A stretch of 42,587 nucleotides of DNA from Burkholderia sp. WAC0059. GTDB lineage: Bacteria > Pseudomonadota > Gammaproteobacteria > Burkholderiales > Burkholderiaceae. The stretch is from positions 1 to 42,587 of the forward strand of contig NZ_PNEO01000027.1 of the NCBI RefSeq assembly GCF_002870125.1, read 5' to 3'. The position numbers and the translations under genes were made by a program. Under the pieces are notes generated by a model that was given only the letters and a program-made list of their open reading frames with translations, had not been told where the DNA came from and did not search any database. This document shows, one piece after another, positions 25,213-36,081 of the stretch. Position 1 is the stretch's first letter. Every line of letters begins with the position of its first letter.

Positions 25213-26664
25213 TCAGCGCTGACGCCGCAGTTCCGCAGCCGGAACCTTCATCATCTGCCGGTACTTGGTGACGGTGCGCCGCGCTACCTTCACGCCCTGC
25301 TGGCCGAGCGTCGCGGCGAGCGCGACGTCCGAGAGCGGCTCGCGCGGGTCCTCGGCATCGACGAACTCGCGGATCAGCGCGCGCACGGCCGCGGCCGAGC
25401 AGGTGCCGCCCGTGCGCGTCTCCAGTTCGCGCGGGAAAAACCGCCGGAACTCGAAGATGCCGCGCGGCGTCGCCATGTACTTGTTGCCGGTCGCGCGCGA
25501 GACGGTGGACTCGTGCATGCCGAGTTCGTCGGCGATGTCGCGCAGCAAAAGCGGCCGCAACGCGATTTCGCCGTACTGAAAGAATGCCTTCTGGCGCGCG
25601 ACAATGCACTCGCCGACCCGCTGGATCGTCTCGCAGCGCTTGTGCGCGTTGCGAATCAGCCAGCGCGCCTCCTGGAGCTGCTGCGCGAGCGGCGAGCGGC
25701 GGGCGTGGTCCGAGCGCGCGAGCAGGTCCACGTAGAGCCGGTGAATCCGCGCGCGCGGCTCCACGGCCGGGTTGACCGTGACGACCCAGCGGTTGCGGAC
25801 CTGGCGCACGATCACGTCGGGCACGATGTAGCCGTCGTCGGCGCGGCCGTAGTGGTTGCCGGGCCGCGGGTCGAGCCCGCGCACGAGTGCGCAGGCCGCC
25901 TTGAGCGTCTGGGCGTCGCAGCCGAGCCGGCGTTGCAGCTCGCCGTGCTCGCGCCGCGCGAGCGGCTCCAGATGATGAAGCACGATTTCGCGCGCGAGGT
26001 CGCGCTGCGGCGTGTCGCCGGGCAGCGCGTCGAGCTGCAGCGCGAGACACTCGGAGAGCGAGCGCGCCGCGAGCCCGGGGCGGTCGAGCGTCTGTACGAC
26101 GCGCAGCGCCACGCGCAGACGCGCCTCGTCGAGCAGGCCGTCCGCGCCTTCGAGACGGGCCAGATCGGCGAGATCCTGGCGCAGGTAGCCGTCGTCGTCG
26201 AGCGCGTCGACGACGATGTGCGCGGCCTCGCGATCGAACGCGTCGAGCGGCAGAAACCGCAGCGCGTCATGCAGATGCTCGCGCAGCGAAGGCGGCGCGC
26301 AGAGCCAGTCGGCCGGCTCGGGGCCGAACGAATCGCTGCTGTCGCGATAGCGCGTCTCGCGCGCCATGCCGGGCAGAACCGCGTCGGACGAATCGGCCGG
26401 ATAGTCGGCCGGCCCGCTCTCGCCCTCGGCTTCCGTGCCCGTCGCCCCGGGTTCCGACGCCGCAGCCTGCCCTGCGACGGAAGCCGGCTCGCCGTCCCCG
26501 GACTCGGCCGGCGGCGGCACGTACTCGAGAAACGGATTCGTATCGAGCGCCTCGCGAAGCTCCTGCTGAAAATCCAGCGACGAGAGCTGCAGCAGCCGCA
26601 CGGCCTGTTGCAGGCGCGGCGTCAGGGCAAGATGCTGGCGCGCGTGTAACGCGATGGTGGGCAT
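25213..26664 (-). CDS. rpoN: RNA polymerase sigma-54 factor (orphan copy)
   Basis: A 483-residue sigma-54. Region I is the Gln/Leu-rich activator-interacting part (HLALTPRLQQAVRLLQLSSLDFQQELREALDTNPFLEY, about residues 12-49), followed by an acidic linker, the core-binding domain, the HTH (HESTVSRATGNKYM) and the RpoN box ARRTVTKYR at 461-469, which reads the -24 element. The usual neighbours lptB, hpf and ptsN are absent, so this is probably a second, accessory copy, as seen in Burkholderia and Ralstonia. Directly upstream is a full-consensus sigma-54 promoter (26704-26720), implying sigma-54-dependent expression of this gene. A hairpin follows the stop. Confidence 0.95.
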   Translation of the reverse strand: MPTIALHARQHLALTPRLQQAVRLLQLSSLDFQQELREALDTNPFLEYVPPPAESGDGEPASVAGQAAASEPGATGTEAEGESGPADYPADSSDAVLPGMARETRYRDSSDSFGPEPADWLCAPPSLREHLHDALRFLPLDAFDREAAHIVVDALDDDGYLRQDLADLARLEGADGLLDEARLRVALRVVQTLDRPGLAARSLSECLALQLDALPGDTPQRDLAREIVLHHLEPLARREHGELQRRLGCDAQTLKAACALVRGLDPRPGNHYGRADDGYIVPDVIVRQVRNRWVVTVNPAVEPRARIHRLYVDLLARSDHARRSPLAQQLQEARWLIRNAHKRCETIQRVGECIVARQKAFFQYGEIALRPLLLRDIADELGMHESTVSRATGNKYMATPRGIFEFRRFFPRELETRTGGTCSAAAVRALIREFVDAEDPREPLSDVALAATLGQQGVKVARRTVTKYRQMMKVPAAELRRQR

Positions 26665-26703
26665 GGCGATCCTGTCCGTGTGGAGGGAATGGACGCCAGG
26701 TCG

Positions 26704-26720
26704 AGCAATGGTCGTGCCAG
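26704..26720 (-). promoter_or_regulatory. Sigma-54 (-24/-12) promoter in front of rpoN
   Basis: Read on the minus strand the sequence is CTGGCACGACCATTGCT, an exact match to the published consensus YTGGCACGRNNNTTGCW. The -24 GG is at 26718-26717 and the -12 GC at 26706-26705, with the required spacing. Transcription would start near 26693, giving a leader of about 29 bases before the rpoN ATG at 26664. No enhancer-binding site could be identified; ACGTTGT (26731-26737) and ACAACGT (26788-26794) form a distant inverted repeat upstream. Confidence 0.8.
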
Positions 26721-26981
26721 TGTGCGCAAGACGTTGTTTTCAGAGGCAAGACGCTTCCGCGGTCGGACGTTCGCGCCGGCTATTTTTACAACGTGCCGGC
26801 AAAAACGCGGCATTCCGGATGCGCCGTGCTTGAACCGCGTTCCCCGCCTCGCGCGGCGACGAGCGCCGGGACCGGCGAAAGGCAATCGACAGGAGAACGA
26901 CGCAGACCGAACAAACGGGATCGGGCCGTCGCGGCATGCGGGTTGCGTGCACCGGAGCGTCAACCCGGAAAAGGAGACATC

Positions 26982-27371
26982 ATGAAGAAGCGCATCCCGT
27001 TGCTGTCCACCACGACCGTCGTTCGCGCCGCGCAGGGCGCCTGCCTCGCGTTCGCGTGCGCGCTCACCGCGCTCGCGCCGGCCGGCGCCTTCGGCCAGAC
27101 GGACACGTCGTCGGCGCCGGCCGCCGGTTCGGAATCGATCGGCCAGCACGTCAGCGACGCGACCATCACGACGCGAGCAAAGGCCAACCTGCTCGCCGCG
27201 CAGAACGTGAAGTCGCAGCACATCCACGTGCGAACCCGCAGCGGCGCGGTGTGGCTCACGGGCAGCGTGCCGAGCGCCGAGGAGCGCGACGCGGCCGCGC
27301 AAATCGTGCAGAACGTCTCGGGCGTGCAGTCCGTCAAGAACAACCTGAGGGTGAGGCCGTCCGAACAGTGA
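26982..27371 (+). CDS. Exported BON-domain protein
   Basis: A 129-residue protein with a long signal peptide (MKKR..., hydrophobic LAFACALTALAPAGAFG, cleavage about residue 39). One BON domain covers about residues 55-125: ATITTRAKANLLAAQNVKSQHIHVRTRSGAVWLTGSVPSAEERDAAAQIVQNVSGVQSVKNNLRV, the OsmY-type fold that binds phospholipid and is found in envelope-stress proteins. The ATG has AAGGAG six bases upstream (26971-26976). It is divergent from rpoN across about 317 bases. Confidence 0.9.
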   Translation: MKKRIPLLSTTTVVRAAQGACLAFACALTALAPAGAFGQTDTSSAPAAGSESIGQHVSDATITTRAKANLLAAQNVKSQHIHVRTRSGAVWLTGSVPSAEERDAAAQIVQNVSGVQSVKNNLRVRPSEQ

Positions 27372-27452
27372 TGTCGCGCTGATGCCGCGGCGATGTCCGA
27401 TGTCCCGGCAAACCGCCCCGCGCGCATCCACGCCTTCGAAACCGCGCCCGCC

Positions 27453-28502
27453 CTACGTCGCCTGCCGCGACTGGGCGAGCTGGGCGCGCCGCGCCTCGCC
27501 CTGCCGCTCGAACATCCAGCCCGGATATTCGGCCGGCAGACGGCTGGCCTCGTCGAGACGCGCCAGCTCCTCAGCCGACAGCTTCACGCCCGCGGCCGCG
27601 ATGTTGTCGTCGAGCTGCTCGACCTTCTTCGCGCCGACGATGACCGTCGTGACCGCGCGCTGGTGCAGCAGCCAGGCAAGCGCGATCTGCGCGACCGAGA
27701 CGCCCTTCGCCTCGGCGACGACGCGCATCGCGTCGATGCAGTCGTAGGCGCGCTCGCGATCGACGGGCGGGAAATCGAACGTCGTGCGGCGGCTGCCCGC
27801 CTCGGCGTCGCGATCGCGCCCGTACTTGCCCGAGAGCAGCCCGCCCGCGAGCGGGCTCCAGACCATGAGCCCCACGCCCTCGCTCGCGAGCATCGGTACG
27901 ATTTCGCGCTCGAGGTCGCGCCCGGCGATCGTGTAGTAGGCCTGTAGCGATTCGAAGCGCGCGAGCCCGTACTGCCGGGCGAAGCCGAGCGCCTTGACGA
28001 TCTGCCAGGCGGCCCAGTTCGACACGCCGACGTAGCGCACATGGCCCTGCTGCACGAGCGTGTCGAGCGCGCGCACCGTTTCCTCGACGGGCGTGGCCGG
28101 ATCGAAGCCGTGAATCTGGTAAAGGTCGATGTGGTCGAGCTGCAGGCGCTTCAGGCTCGCCTTGACGCCGTCCATGATGTGATAGCGCGACGCGCCGCGC
28201 TCGTTCGGCGTGCCGCCCGTCTGGCCGAACACCTTGGTCGCGATCACCACCTGGTCGCGGGCGATGCGCAGGTTCTTCAGCGCCTGGCCCGTGATCTGCT
28301 CGGAGCGGCCCTGCGAATAGACGTCGGCCGTGTCGATGAAGTTGATGCCGGCCTCGATCGCGCGGCCGACCAGCCGGTCCGCGTCGGCCTGCTGGAGGTC
28401 GCCGATCTGGTGCCAGATGCCTTCGCCGCCGCCGAACGTCATGGTGCCGAGACAGAGTTCCGAAACGAACAGGCCGGTGCGGCCGAGAGGGTTGTATCGC
28501 AT
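27453..28502 (-). CDS. Aldo/keto reductase
   Basis: A 349-residue NADPH-dependent aldo/keto reductase of the bacterial AKR type. The catalytic tetrad is visible: Asp57 and Tyr62 (FIDTADVY), Lys90 (VIATK) and His131 (YQIHGFD). Cofactor-binding segments VGVSNWAAWQI, WSPLAGGLLSGKYG and VIVGAKKVEQLDDN are in the expected order. Length is normal. The ATG at 28502 has GGAG nine bases upstream; the frame stays open further but without homology. It converges on the BON gene and diverges from the Lhr helicase. The physiological carbonyl substrate is unknown. Confidence 0.92.
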   Translation of the reverse strand: MRYNPLGRTGLFVSELCLGTMTFGGGEGIWHQIGDLQQADADRLVGRAIEAGINFIDTADVYSQGRSEQITGQALKNLRIARDQVVIATKVFGQTGGTPNERGASRYHIMDGVKASLKRLQLDHIDLYQIHGFDPATPVEETVRALDTLVQQGHVRYVGVSNWAAWQIVKALGFARQYGLARFESLQAYYTIAGRDLEREIVPMLASEGVGLMVWSPLAGGLLSGKYGRDRDAEAGSRRTTFDFPPVDRERAYDCIDAMRVVAEAKGVSVAQIALAWLLHQRAVTTVIVGAKKVEQLDDNIAAAGVKLSAEELARLDEASRLPAEYPGWMFERQGEARRAQLAQSRQAT

Positions 28503-28788
28503 GATGTGTGCTCCGTTGAACGGGAACCGCGTGGAGGAAAACCGCCGTGTCGAGATTACTGCGTCGGCGCGGTGCGTGCAGCGGCCCGGGCAGGCCGTCC
28601 CAGGACAGGACAGGCCACGAGAACGAGCCGCAGGCTTTAGCTCCAGACGCGCCCGACCCAATCCCTGACGCAGCCCCTCCGCCGCACCGATGGCGGCACG
28701 CCCCAAAACCTGCGAGACTGCCCCGAGCCCTGTCTCCCAGGACAACCGGCCTCTGGATATGGCAAGCGACGCCCCCACCTATGCGGTC

Positions 28789-31700
28789 ATGACCCGCGCC
28801 CCCGCCCTTCCCGCCGGCGACGCCGATGCCGAAGCGCTGGCCGGTTTTCACCCCGCCGTCGCCGACTGGTTCGCCCGCACTTTCGCCGCGCCCACCGAGG
28901 CGCAGCGCGCCGCCTGGCCGCTGATTCGCAGCGGCCGCGCCACGCTCGTCGCCGCGCCGACCGGCTCCGGCAAGACGCTGACCGCGTTCCTCTGCGCGCT
29001 CGACGCGCTCGTGCGCGAAGGGCTCGGCAACGGCGGCGCATTGCCCGACACGACGCTCGCGGTCTACGTTTCTCCGCTCAAGGCGCTCTCGAACGACATC
29101 CGCGTGAATCTCGAGCAGCCGCTCGCGGGCATCGCCGAATCGCTCGAACGGCACGGCCTGCCGCCCGTGGCAATCCGCACGGCGGTGCGCACCGGCGACA
29201 CGCCGCAACGCGAGCGAACCGCGCTGCGCAAGCGCGCGCCGCACATCCTCGTGACGACGCCGGAATCGCTCTACGTGCTGCTCGGCTCGGCCTCGGGCCG
29301 CGCGATGCTGGCCGGCGCGCGCAGCGTCATCGTCGACGAGATTCACGCGCTCGCCGGCAACAAGCGCGGCTGCCATCTCGCCCTGAGCCTCGAACGGCTC
29401 GACGCGCTCTGCGGCCGGCGTCTGCAGCGCATCGGCCTGTCGGCCACGCAAAAGCCGATCGAGACCGTCGCGCGATTTCTCGTCGGCGGCGCGCCGCCCG
29501 CCGACTGCGCCGTCGTCGACGTCGGCCACGCGCGGCCGCGCGACCTCGCCGTCGAGGTGCCGCCCGTGCCACTCGAAGCGGTGATGGCGAACGACGTCTG
29601 GGAGCGCGTCTACGACCGCCTCGCCGAGCTCGCGGCGCAGCACCGCACGACGCTCGTGTTCGTCAACACGCGCCGCATGGCCGAGCGCATCGCGCGCCAT
29701 CTGACCGACCGGCTCGGCGAGCAGGCCGTCGCCGCGCACCACGGCAGCCTCGCGCGCGAGCACCGCTTCGACGCCGAGCAGCGCCTGAAGCGCGGCGAGC
29801 TGCGCGTGCTCGTGGCGACAGCCTCGCTCGAACTCGGCATCGACATCGGCGACGTCGACCTCGTCTGCCAGATCGGCTCGCCGCGCTCGATCGCGGCCTT
29901 CCTGCAGCGCGTCGGCCGCTCGGGACACCAGGTCAGCGGCACGCCGAAGGGCCGGCTCTTTCCGACCTCGCGCGACGATCTCGTCGAATGCGCGGCGCTC
30001 CTCGACTGCGTGCGGCTCGGCGAGCTCGACCGGCTCGCGGTACCGCGCGCGCCGCTCGACGTGCTCGCGCAGCAGATCGTCGCCGAAACGGCCTGCGAGA
30101 CGTGGAACGAGGACGCGCTTTTCGCGCTCGTGCGCCGCGCGATGCCCTACGCGACGCTCGAGCGCGCGCAGTACGACGCGGTGCTGCGCATGCTCGCCGA
30201 GGGCTACACGAGCCGCCGCGGACCGCGCGCGTCGTACCTGCACCGCGACGCAGTGGACCGCACGCTGCGCGGGCGGCGCGGCAGCCGGCTCGTCGCGCTG
30301 ACTTCGGGCGGCACGATTCCCGAAAACGCCGACTATGCGGTGCTGCTCGAACCGCAGGGCCTCAACATCGGCACCGTCAACGAGGACTTCGCCGTGGAAA
30401 GCCTCGCCGGCGACATCTTCCAGCTCGGCAACGCGTCGTACCGCATCCTGCGCATCGAACCGGGCCGCGTGCGCGTCGAGGACGCGCGAGGACAGCCGCC
30501 CAACATCCCGTTCTGGCTCGGCGAAGCGCCGGGGCGCAGCGACGAGCTCTCGTTCGCGCTCGGGCGGCTGCGCGCCCGGCTGGACGCGCTCTGCGCCACG
30601 GCGCCCGACGGCGAAGAAAACGCCTGCCGCTGGCTCGTCGAAACGCTCGGGCTCGATGCGGCCGCCGCCCGCCAGATTGCCGAATATCTCGCGCGCGCCC
30701 GCGCCGCGCTCACCGTGCTGCCGACCCAGGACACGCTCGTCATGGAGCGCTTCTTCGACGAATCGGGCGGCACGCAACTCGTGATCCACGCGCCGTTCGG
30801 CAGCCGCATCAACCGCGCCTGGGGGCTCGCGCTGCGCAAGCGCTTCTGCCGCACGTTCAACTTCGAACTCCAGGCGGCCGCGACCGAGGACGCCATCGTG
30901 CTCTCGCTGACGGGCGCGCACAGCTTCGCGCTCGACGAAGTCTGGCGCTATCTGCACTCGAACACGGCCGCGCATCTGCTCGAACAGGCGCTGCTCGACG
31001 CGCCGCTCTTCGGCGTGCGCTGGCGCTGGAACGCGACCACGGCGCTCGCGCTGCCGCGCCAGAGCGGCGGACGCAAGACGCCGCCGCCAATCCAGCGCAT
31101 GCGCAGCGAGGATCTGCTCGCCGCCGTCTTCCCCGACCAGGTCGCGTGCGTCGAAAACCTCGCGGGCGAGCGCGAGATTCCGCGCCATCCGCTCGTCGAC
31201 CAGACGCTCGACGACTGCCTGCACGAGGCGATGGACATGGACGGCTGGCTGCGGCTCCTGCGCCGCATCGAAAGCGGCGCCGTCGCGCTCGTCGCGCGCG
31301 ATCTGCCGGCGCCCTCGCCGCTTGCCGCCGAAATTCTCAACGCGCGGCCCTACGCGTTTCTCGACGACGCGCCGCTCGAAGAACGCCGCACCCAGGCCGT
31401 GCTGAACCGCCGCTGGAGCGAACCCGATTCCGCCGACGACCTCGGCGCGCTCGACGCCGACGCGATCGACCGCGTGCGCGAGGAAGCGTGGCCGCAGCCG
31501 CGCGACGCCGACGAAATGCACGAGACGCTGACGGCGCTCGGCTGCGTGGCCGAGCGCGAAGCGCAGCGCGAGCCCGGCTGGACCGACTGGCTCGCGACGC
31601 TGGCCGCGGGCCGGCGCGCGGCGCGGTTGCGAATCTCGGAAGACGACGCCCTCTGGGTCAGTATCGAGCGGTTCAACTGCGCGCGCGCGGTCTATCCGCA

Positions 31701-33204
31701 CGCGCCGTGCGAGCCGATGCTGAAACCGCCGCCCGGATACGACGCGACGTGGACCGGGGACGCGGCGCTCGTCGAGATCGTGCGCGCGCGCCTCGCCGCC
31801 CTCGGGCCCGCGACGGTGCCCCAGATCGCGCGGCCGCTCGCGCTCGAAGCGAGTGCCGTCGCGCTCGCGCTGACGCAGCTCGAAACCCAGGGCGGCATCA
31901 TGCGCGGCCGCTTCACGCCGCGCGTCTCCCAGGGAGACTGGCTGCACGGCGAGGAATGGTGCGAACGCCATCTGCTCGCGCGAATTCACCGCTATACCGT
32001 GCACCGGCTGCGTCGCGAGATCGAGCCGGTCGAGCACCACGACTTCATGCGCTTTCTGTTCGAGTGGCAGCGCGTCGCGACCGACGCGCGCGGCATGGGC
32101 CGCGACGCGCTCGCGGCCGTGCTCGCCCAGCTCGAGGGATGGGAAGCCTCAGCCGGCGCCTGGGAAGACGACATTCTGCCGGCCCGCGTGGACGACTACG
32201 CGGGCACGCTGCTCGACGAGCTGTGCCGCTCGGGCAAGCTGGCCTGGGCGCGGCTGCCCGAGCGCGCCGCCGGCGCGACCGTGCGCGGCACGCCGGTCGT
32301 GCTCGCGCCGCGCCGCGAACTGGCGCGCTGGCACGCGCTCGTCGGCGCAACGGACGCCGCCGCGTTGTCGGCCCGCGCGCAACGCGTCTTCGACGCCCTC
32401 GCACGGCACGGCGCGATGTTCTTCGACGAGCTGACTTCGCAAACGCATCTGCTCGGCGTCGAGCTCGAAAATGCGCTGGGCGAGCTCGTCGCGGCCGGGC
32501 TCGTCAACGCGGACAGTTTCGCGGGGCTGCGCGCGCTCGTGAAGCCGGCCGCGAAACGCAGCGCGTACTACGCCCGCCGGCGACCGCGCGGCCTGGGCGC
32601 GCTGATCGGCGGCATGGACGATGCGGGGCGCTGGGCGCCGCTGCGCCGAAACGAAGGGATCGACGACGCGGCCGGGGAACAACCCGCCGGAAAGAACCTG
32701 GCAACGGCCGCGCCGCGCCCCATCCATCGGGCCGGCGAGGCGCACGACCCCGATCTGCTCGAATACGTCGCCCATGCGCTGCTGCGGCGCTACGGCGTGA
32801 TCTGCTGGCAATTGCTCGCGCGCGAGGCGGCGTGGATGCCGCCGTGGCGCGACCTGCTGCGCGTGCTGCGCCGGATGGAGGCGCGCGGCCATCTGCGCGG
32901 GGGCCGCTTCGTCGCGGGGCTCTCGGGCGAGCAATTCGCGCTGCCCGAGGCCATTGCGCTGCTGCGCGAAGTACGCCGCCGCCCGCCCGACGGCGCGCTC
33001 GTCTGCGTGGCCGCCACCGATCCGCTGAATCTGGCCGGCACGCTGCTGCCCGGCGACAAGGTGCCGGCCGTCGCCGGCAACCGGCTGCTGTTCCGCGACG
33101 GTGTGCCCGTCGCCACGCTGATCGCCGGGCAGTTCGACTATCGCGGCGAGACCGGCGAAGCGGCGCGCGCGACGCTGCGCCTGCGGCTCGCGCGGCCGTA
33201 CTAA
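28789..33204 (+). CDS. lhr: Lhr-type DEAD/H helicase
   Basis: A 1471-residue ATP-dependent helicase of the long Lhr form, implicated in DNA repair. Motif I is APTGSGKT (56-63), motif II DEIH (about 183, VIVDEIHALAGNKRG), motif III LSATQKP, motif IV region TTLVFVNTRRMAERI, motif V ASLELGIDIGDVDLV and motif VI QRVGRSGH. The helicase is followed by a winged helix, the Lhr-specific beta-barrel and the long C-terminal DUF4177/LhrC winged-helix region. Starts at 28759 and 28690 are also in frame; none has a good ribosome site, and I choose 28789 because it gives the usual short leader before the first motif. It stands alone, without the MPE-nuclease or ligase partners seen elsewhere. Confidence 0.92.
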   Translation: MTRAPALPAGDADAEALAGFHPAVADWFARTFAAPTEAQRAAWPLIRSGRATLVAAPTGSGKTLTAFLCALDALVREGLGNGGALPDTTLAVYVSPLKALSNDIRVNLEQPLAGIAESLERHGLPPVAIRTAVRTGDTPQRERTALRKRAPHILVTTPESLYVLLGSASGRAMLAGARSVIVDEIHALAGNKRGCHLALSLERLDALCGRRLQRIGLSATQKPIETVARFLVGGAPPADCAVVDVGHARPRDLAVEVPPVPLEAVMANDVWERVYDRLAELAAQHRTTLVFVNTRRMAERIARHLTDRLGEQAVAAHHGSLAREHRFDAEQRLKRGELRVLVATASLELGIDIGDVDLVCQIGSPRSIAAFLQRVGRSGHQVSGTPKGRLFPTSRDDLVECAALLDCVRLGELDRLAVPRAPLDVLAQQIVAETACETWNEDALFALVRRAMPYATLERAQYDAVLRMLAEGYTSRRGPRASYLHRDAVDRTLRGRRGSRLVALTSGGTIPENADYAVLLEPQGLNIGTVNEDFAVESLAGDIFQLGNASYRILRIEPGRVRVEDARGQPPNIPFWLGEAPGRSDELSFALGRLRARLDALCATAPDGEENACRWLVETLGLDAAAARQIAEYLARARAALTVLPTQDTLVMERFFDESGGTQLVIHAPFGSRINRAWGLALRKRFCRTFNFELQAAATEDAIVLSLTGAHSFALDEVWRYLHSNTAAHLLEQALLDAPLFGVRWRWNATTALALPRQSGGRKTPPPIQRMRSEDLLAAVFPDQVACVENLAGEREIPRHPLVDQTLDDCLHEAMDMDGWLRLLRRIESGAVALVARDLPAPSPLAAEILNARPYAFLDDAPLEERRTQAVLNRRWSEPDSADDLGALDADAIDRVREEAWPQPRDADEMHETLTALGCVAEREAQREPGWTDWLATLAAGRRAARLRISEDDALWVSIERFNCARAVYPHAPCEPMLKPPPGYDATWTGDAALVEIVRARLAALGPATVPQIARPLALEASAVALALTQLETQGGIMRGRFTPRVSQGDWLHGEEWCERHLLARIHRYTVHRLRREIEPVEHHDFMRFLFEWQRVATDARGMGRDALAAVLAQLEGWEASAGAWEDDILPARVDDYAGTLLDELCRSGKLAWARLPERAAGATVRGTPVVLAPRRELARWHALVGATDAAALSARAQRVFDALARHGAMFFDELTSQTHLLGVELENALGELVAAGLVNADSFAGLRALVKPAAKRSAYYARRRPRGLGALIGGMDDAGRWAPLRRNEGIDDAAGEQPAGKNLATAAPRPIHRAGEAHDPDLLEYVAHALLRRYGVICWQLLAREAAWMPPWRDLLRVLRRMEARGHLRGGRFVAGLSGEQFALPEAIALLREVRRRPPDGALVCVAATDPLNLAGTLLPGDKVPAVAGNRLLFRDGVPVATLIAGQFDYRGETGEAARATLRLRLARPY

Positions 33205-33226
33205 CGCCCGTTTTATCGGTCCGCGC

Positions 33227-34699
<1,473 letters not shown>

Positions 34700-34870
34700 G
34701 GCGGCGGTCCCGGCGGTTTCGAAAACCCGATGATAGCCCCGTTCGCGGGTCAACGAAGCGGCTCGCCCTGCCGACGGCACGTCGCGATCCGCGCGACAAT
34801 GGACGACGCCGCGCACGACGCGACAGACGACATGGCGAGGCGAGCGCCCCGCCGCAGGGAGACACGCAAC

Positions 34871-35245
34871 ATGGGAGATCGCGTCATCGTAGAAGGGCTG
34901 GCTACGCTCGCCGCCATCGTTCTGTACTTTTTGCCCGCGCTGATCGCCGACCGGCGGCACCGGGACGATTTGCTGACTCTCGCACTGTTCAATGCGGTAC
35001 TCGGATGGACAGGGTTCGGCTGGCTGTTTGCGCTTTACTGGGCCTACCAGCCGAATCCGCCCGCGCGGCCGCCCGGCGAGGCCGGTGCGCGAGGCCGCAT
35101 GCCCGTCATGTCGGGCTTTTCGCGCAAGCTGGCGCAACGCGCGAAGAAACGCGACGATCGCGACGGCCGCGATGGCGGCACGCGAATTCATCCGCTCGTG
35201 GACGACCGGGAGGGTGCGGGGTCGCCCCGGGAACGAAGGGAATGA
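34871..35245 (+). CDS. Superinfection-immunity-like small membrane protein
   Basis: A 124-residue protein with two hydrophobic helices (LATLAAIVLYFLPALIA and LLTLALFNAVLGWTGFGWLFALYWAY) and the Imm_superinfect family signature: a short loop with DRRHRDDLLTLALFNAVLGWTGFGW before the aromatic second helix. The tail is charged (Arg/Asp/Gly-rich). The family is named for phage T4 immunity protein Imm, which blocks DNA injection, but most chromosomal members have no proven role. GGGAG lies about 10 bases before the ATG. No phage gene is nearby. Confidence 0.8.
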   Translation: MGDRVIVEGLATLAAIVLYFLPALIADRRHRDDLLTLALFNAVLGWTGFGWLFALYWAYQPNPPARPPGEAGARGRMPVMSGFSRKLAQRAKKRDDRDGRDGGTRIHPLVDDREGAGSPRERRE

Positions 35246-35317
35246 GAAAGGGAACGATGGAAAGCGGCGAAAAACAGTCAGGACAGCCAGGGCCAGGCGG
35301 CCCGGACGTCGCGCTGT

Positions 35318-35608
35318 TCAGGCGTGACCGGCCGGCGGCACGCCGCCGACGGCGCGGCGCAGCCTGACCGACGTCGCGGGAATGGAGCGCGGCTCGATCT
35401 GCACGCTGTCCTGCTCGAACATTTCCTGACGCAGTTCGCCGTGCTCGTCGAACCACTGGCAGATCAGCCAGTGCCCCTCGGCGAAGCCGACCGGCCCTGC
35501 GTACATGACCGTCATGCGCGGGCCGCCCGACTTGAGCGTCACCACATCGCCGACGCCGGCCAGAACAGCCGCCTGGCTATTCGAAGCATCGATAGACATA
35601 CCCAGCAT
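35318..35608 (-). CDS. YodC-like DUF2158 protein
   Basis: A 96-residue small cytoplasmic protein. The DUF2158/YodC core is clear: VGDVVTLKSGGPRMTVMYAGPVGF then WLICQWFDEHGELRQEMFEQDSV, a compact beta fold of unknown function. The start at 35608 has GGGGA seven bases upstream; starts at 35629 and 35599 are also in frame. It converges on the superinfection-immunity gene. Upstream lies the AT-richer island. Confidence 0.85.
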   Translation of the reverse strand: MLGMSIDASNSQAAVLAGVGDVVTLKSGGPRMTVMYAGPVGFAEGHWLICQWFDEHGELRQEMFEQDSVQIEPRSIPATSVRLRRAVGGVPPAGHA

Positions 35609-35774
35609 GGCATTCCCCGGTAAAAACACAGTGAAAACCCTGATTCCTGCAATGCCCGCATTTCCTCCGTTTCCACGTCGGAGTCACGAGACGAACGCCG
35701 TTTTAATAAACGGCCCGGCAAGATTAACAATGACAATTAATCGCTGCAAGGTATTTTTAAGGGGCCGGCGCGAA

Positions 35775-35894
35775 ATGATTTTTTATGTAACTACTGGGAA
35801 TGGCGACCGGAACATAATCGCTTCTAACGCTCTTCGACTGCCTGAAACTACCGTACCATCAGGCATGACAGGTATGGATTACTGCGACAGATAA
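35775..35894 (+). CDS. Possible 39-residue small protein
   Basis: An ATG at 35775 opens 39 codons (MIFYVTTGNGDR to MDYCDR) ending in TAA at 35892. AAGGGG lies 11 bases upstream and the promoter-like pair ATGACA/TATTTT lies just ahead. The peptide is not like any family I know and its codon use is unlike the GC-rich neighbours, so this is a weak candidate. Confidence 0.2.
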   Translation: MIFYVTTGNGDRNIIASNALRLPETTVPSGMTGMDYCDR

Positions 35895-36018
35895 CTCTGC
35901 ATCCGGCCCGACGGGAAAAACCTTCCGGCAATATCGAACCCAATAAAATGTCCGCCGGCACGACGACCGGCTGATGACAGGAGGATGAATCGCCCGGATT
36001 ATTTTGTTAAAACATGTT

Positions 36019-36081
36019 CGGGATAGGGATGCAACAAGCCGGGCAACAAACGATAATCCGGCCGGGAAAAACCCTATCCCG
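36019..36081. ncRNA. Candidate structured RNA or large hairpin
   Basis: A 10-bp inverted repeat CGGGATAGGG/CCCTATCCCG brackets 43 bases that contain a second pairing, GCCGG with CCGGC (about 36038-36042 and 36058-36062). It lies in the AT-richer island between the YodC and OsmC genes. The transcribed strand is not known and no family is recognised. Confidence 0.3.

Noticed and set aside
27571..32040. A very long minus-strand open frame of about 1489 codons
   Set aside because: It is the antisense shadow of the Lhr helicase and aldo/keto reductase genes; it has no domain and its composition is the mirror of real coding DNA.
34871..35245. A prophage remnant around the superinfection-immunity gene
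   Set aside because: No integrase, structural, lysis or repressor gene and no attachment-like repeats are nearby, and flanking genes are ordinary chromosomal ones.
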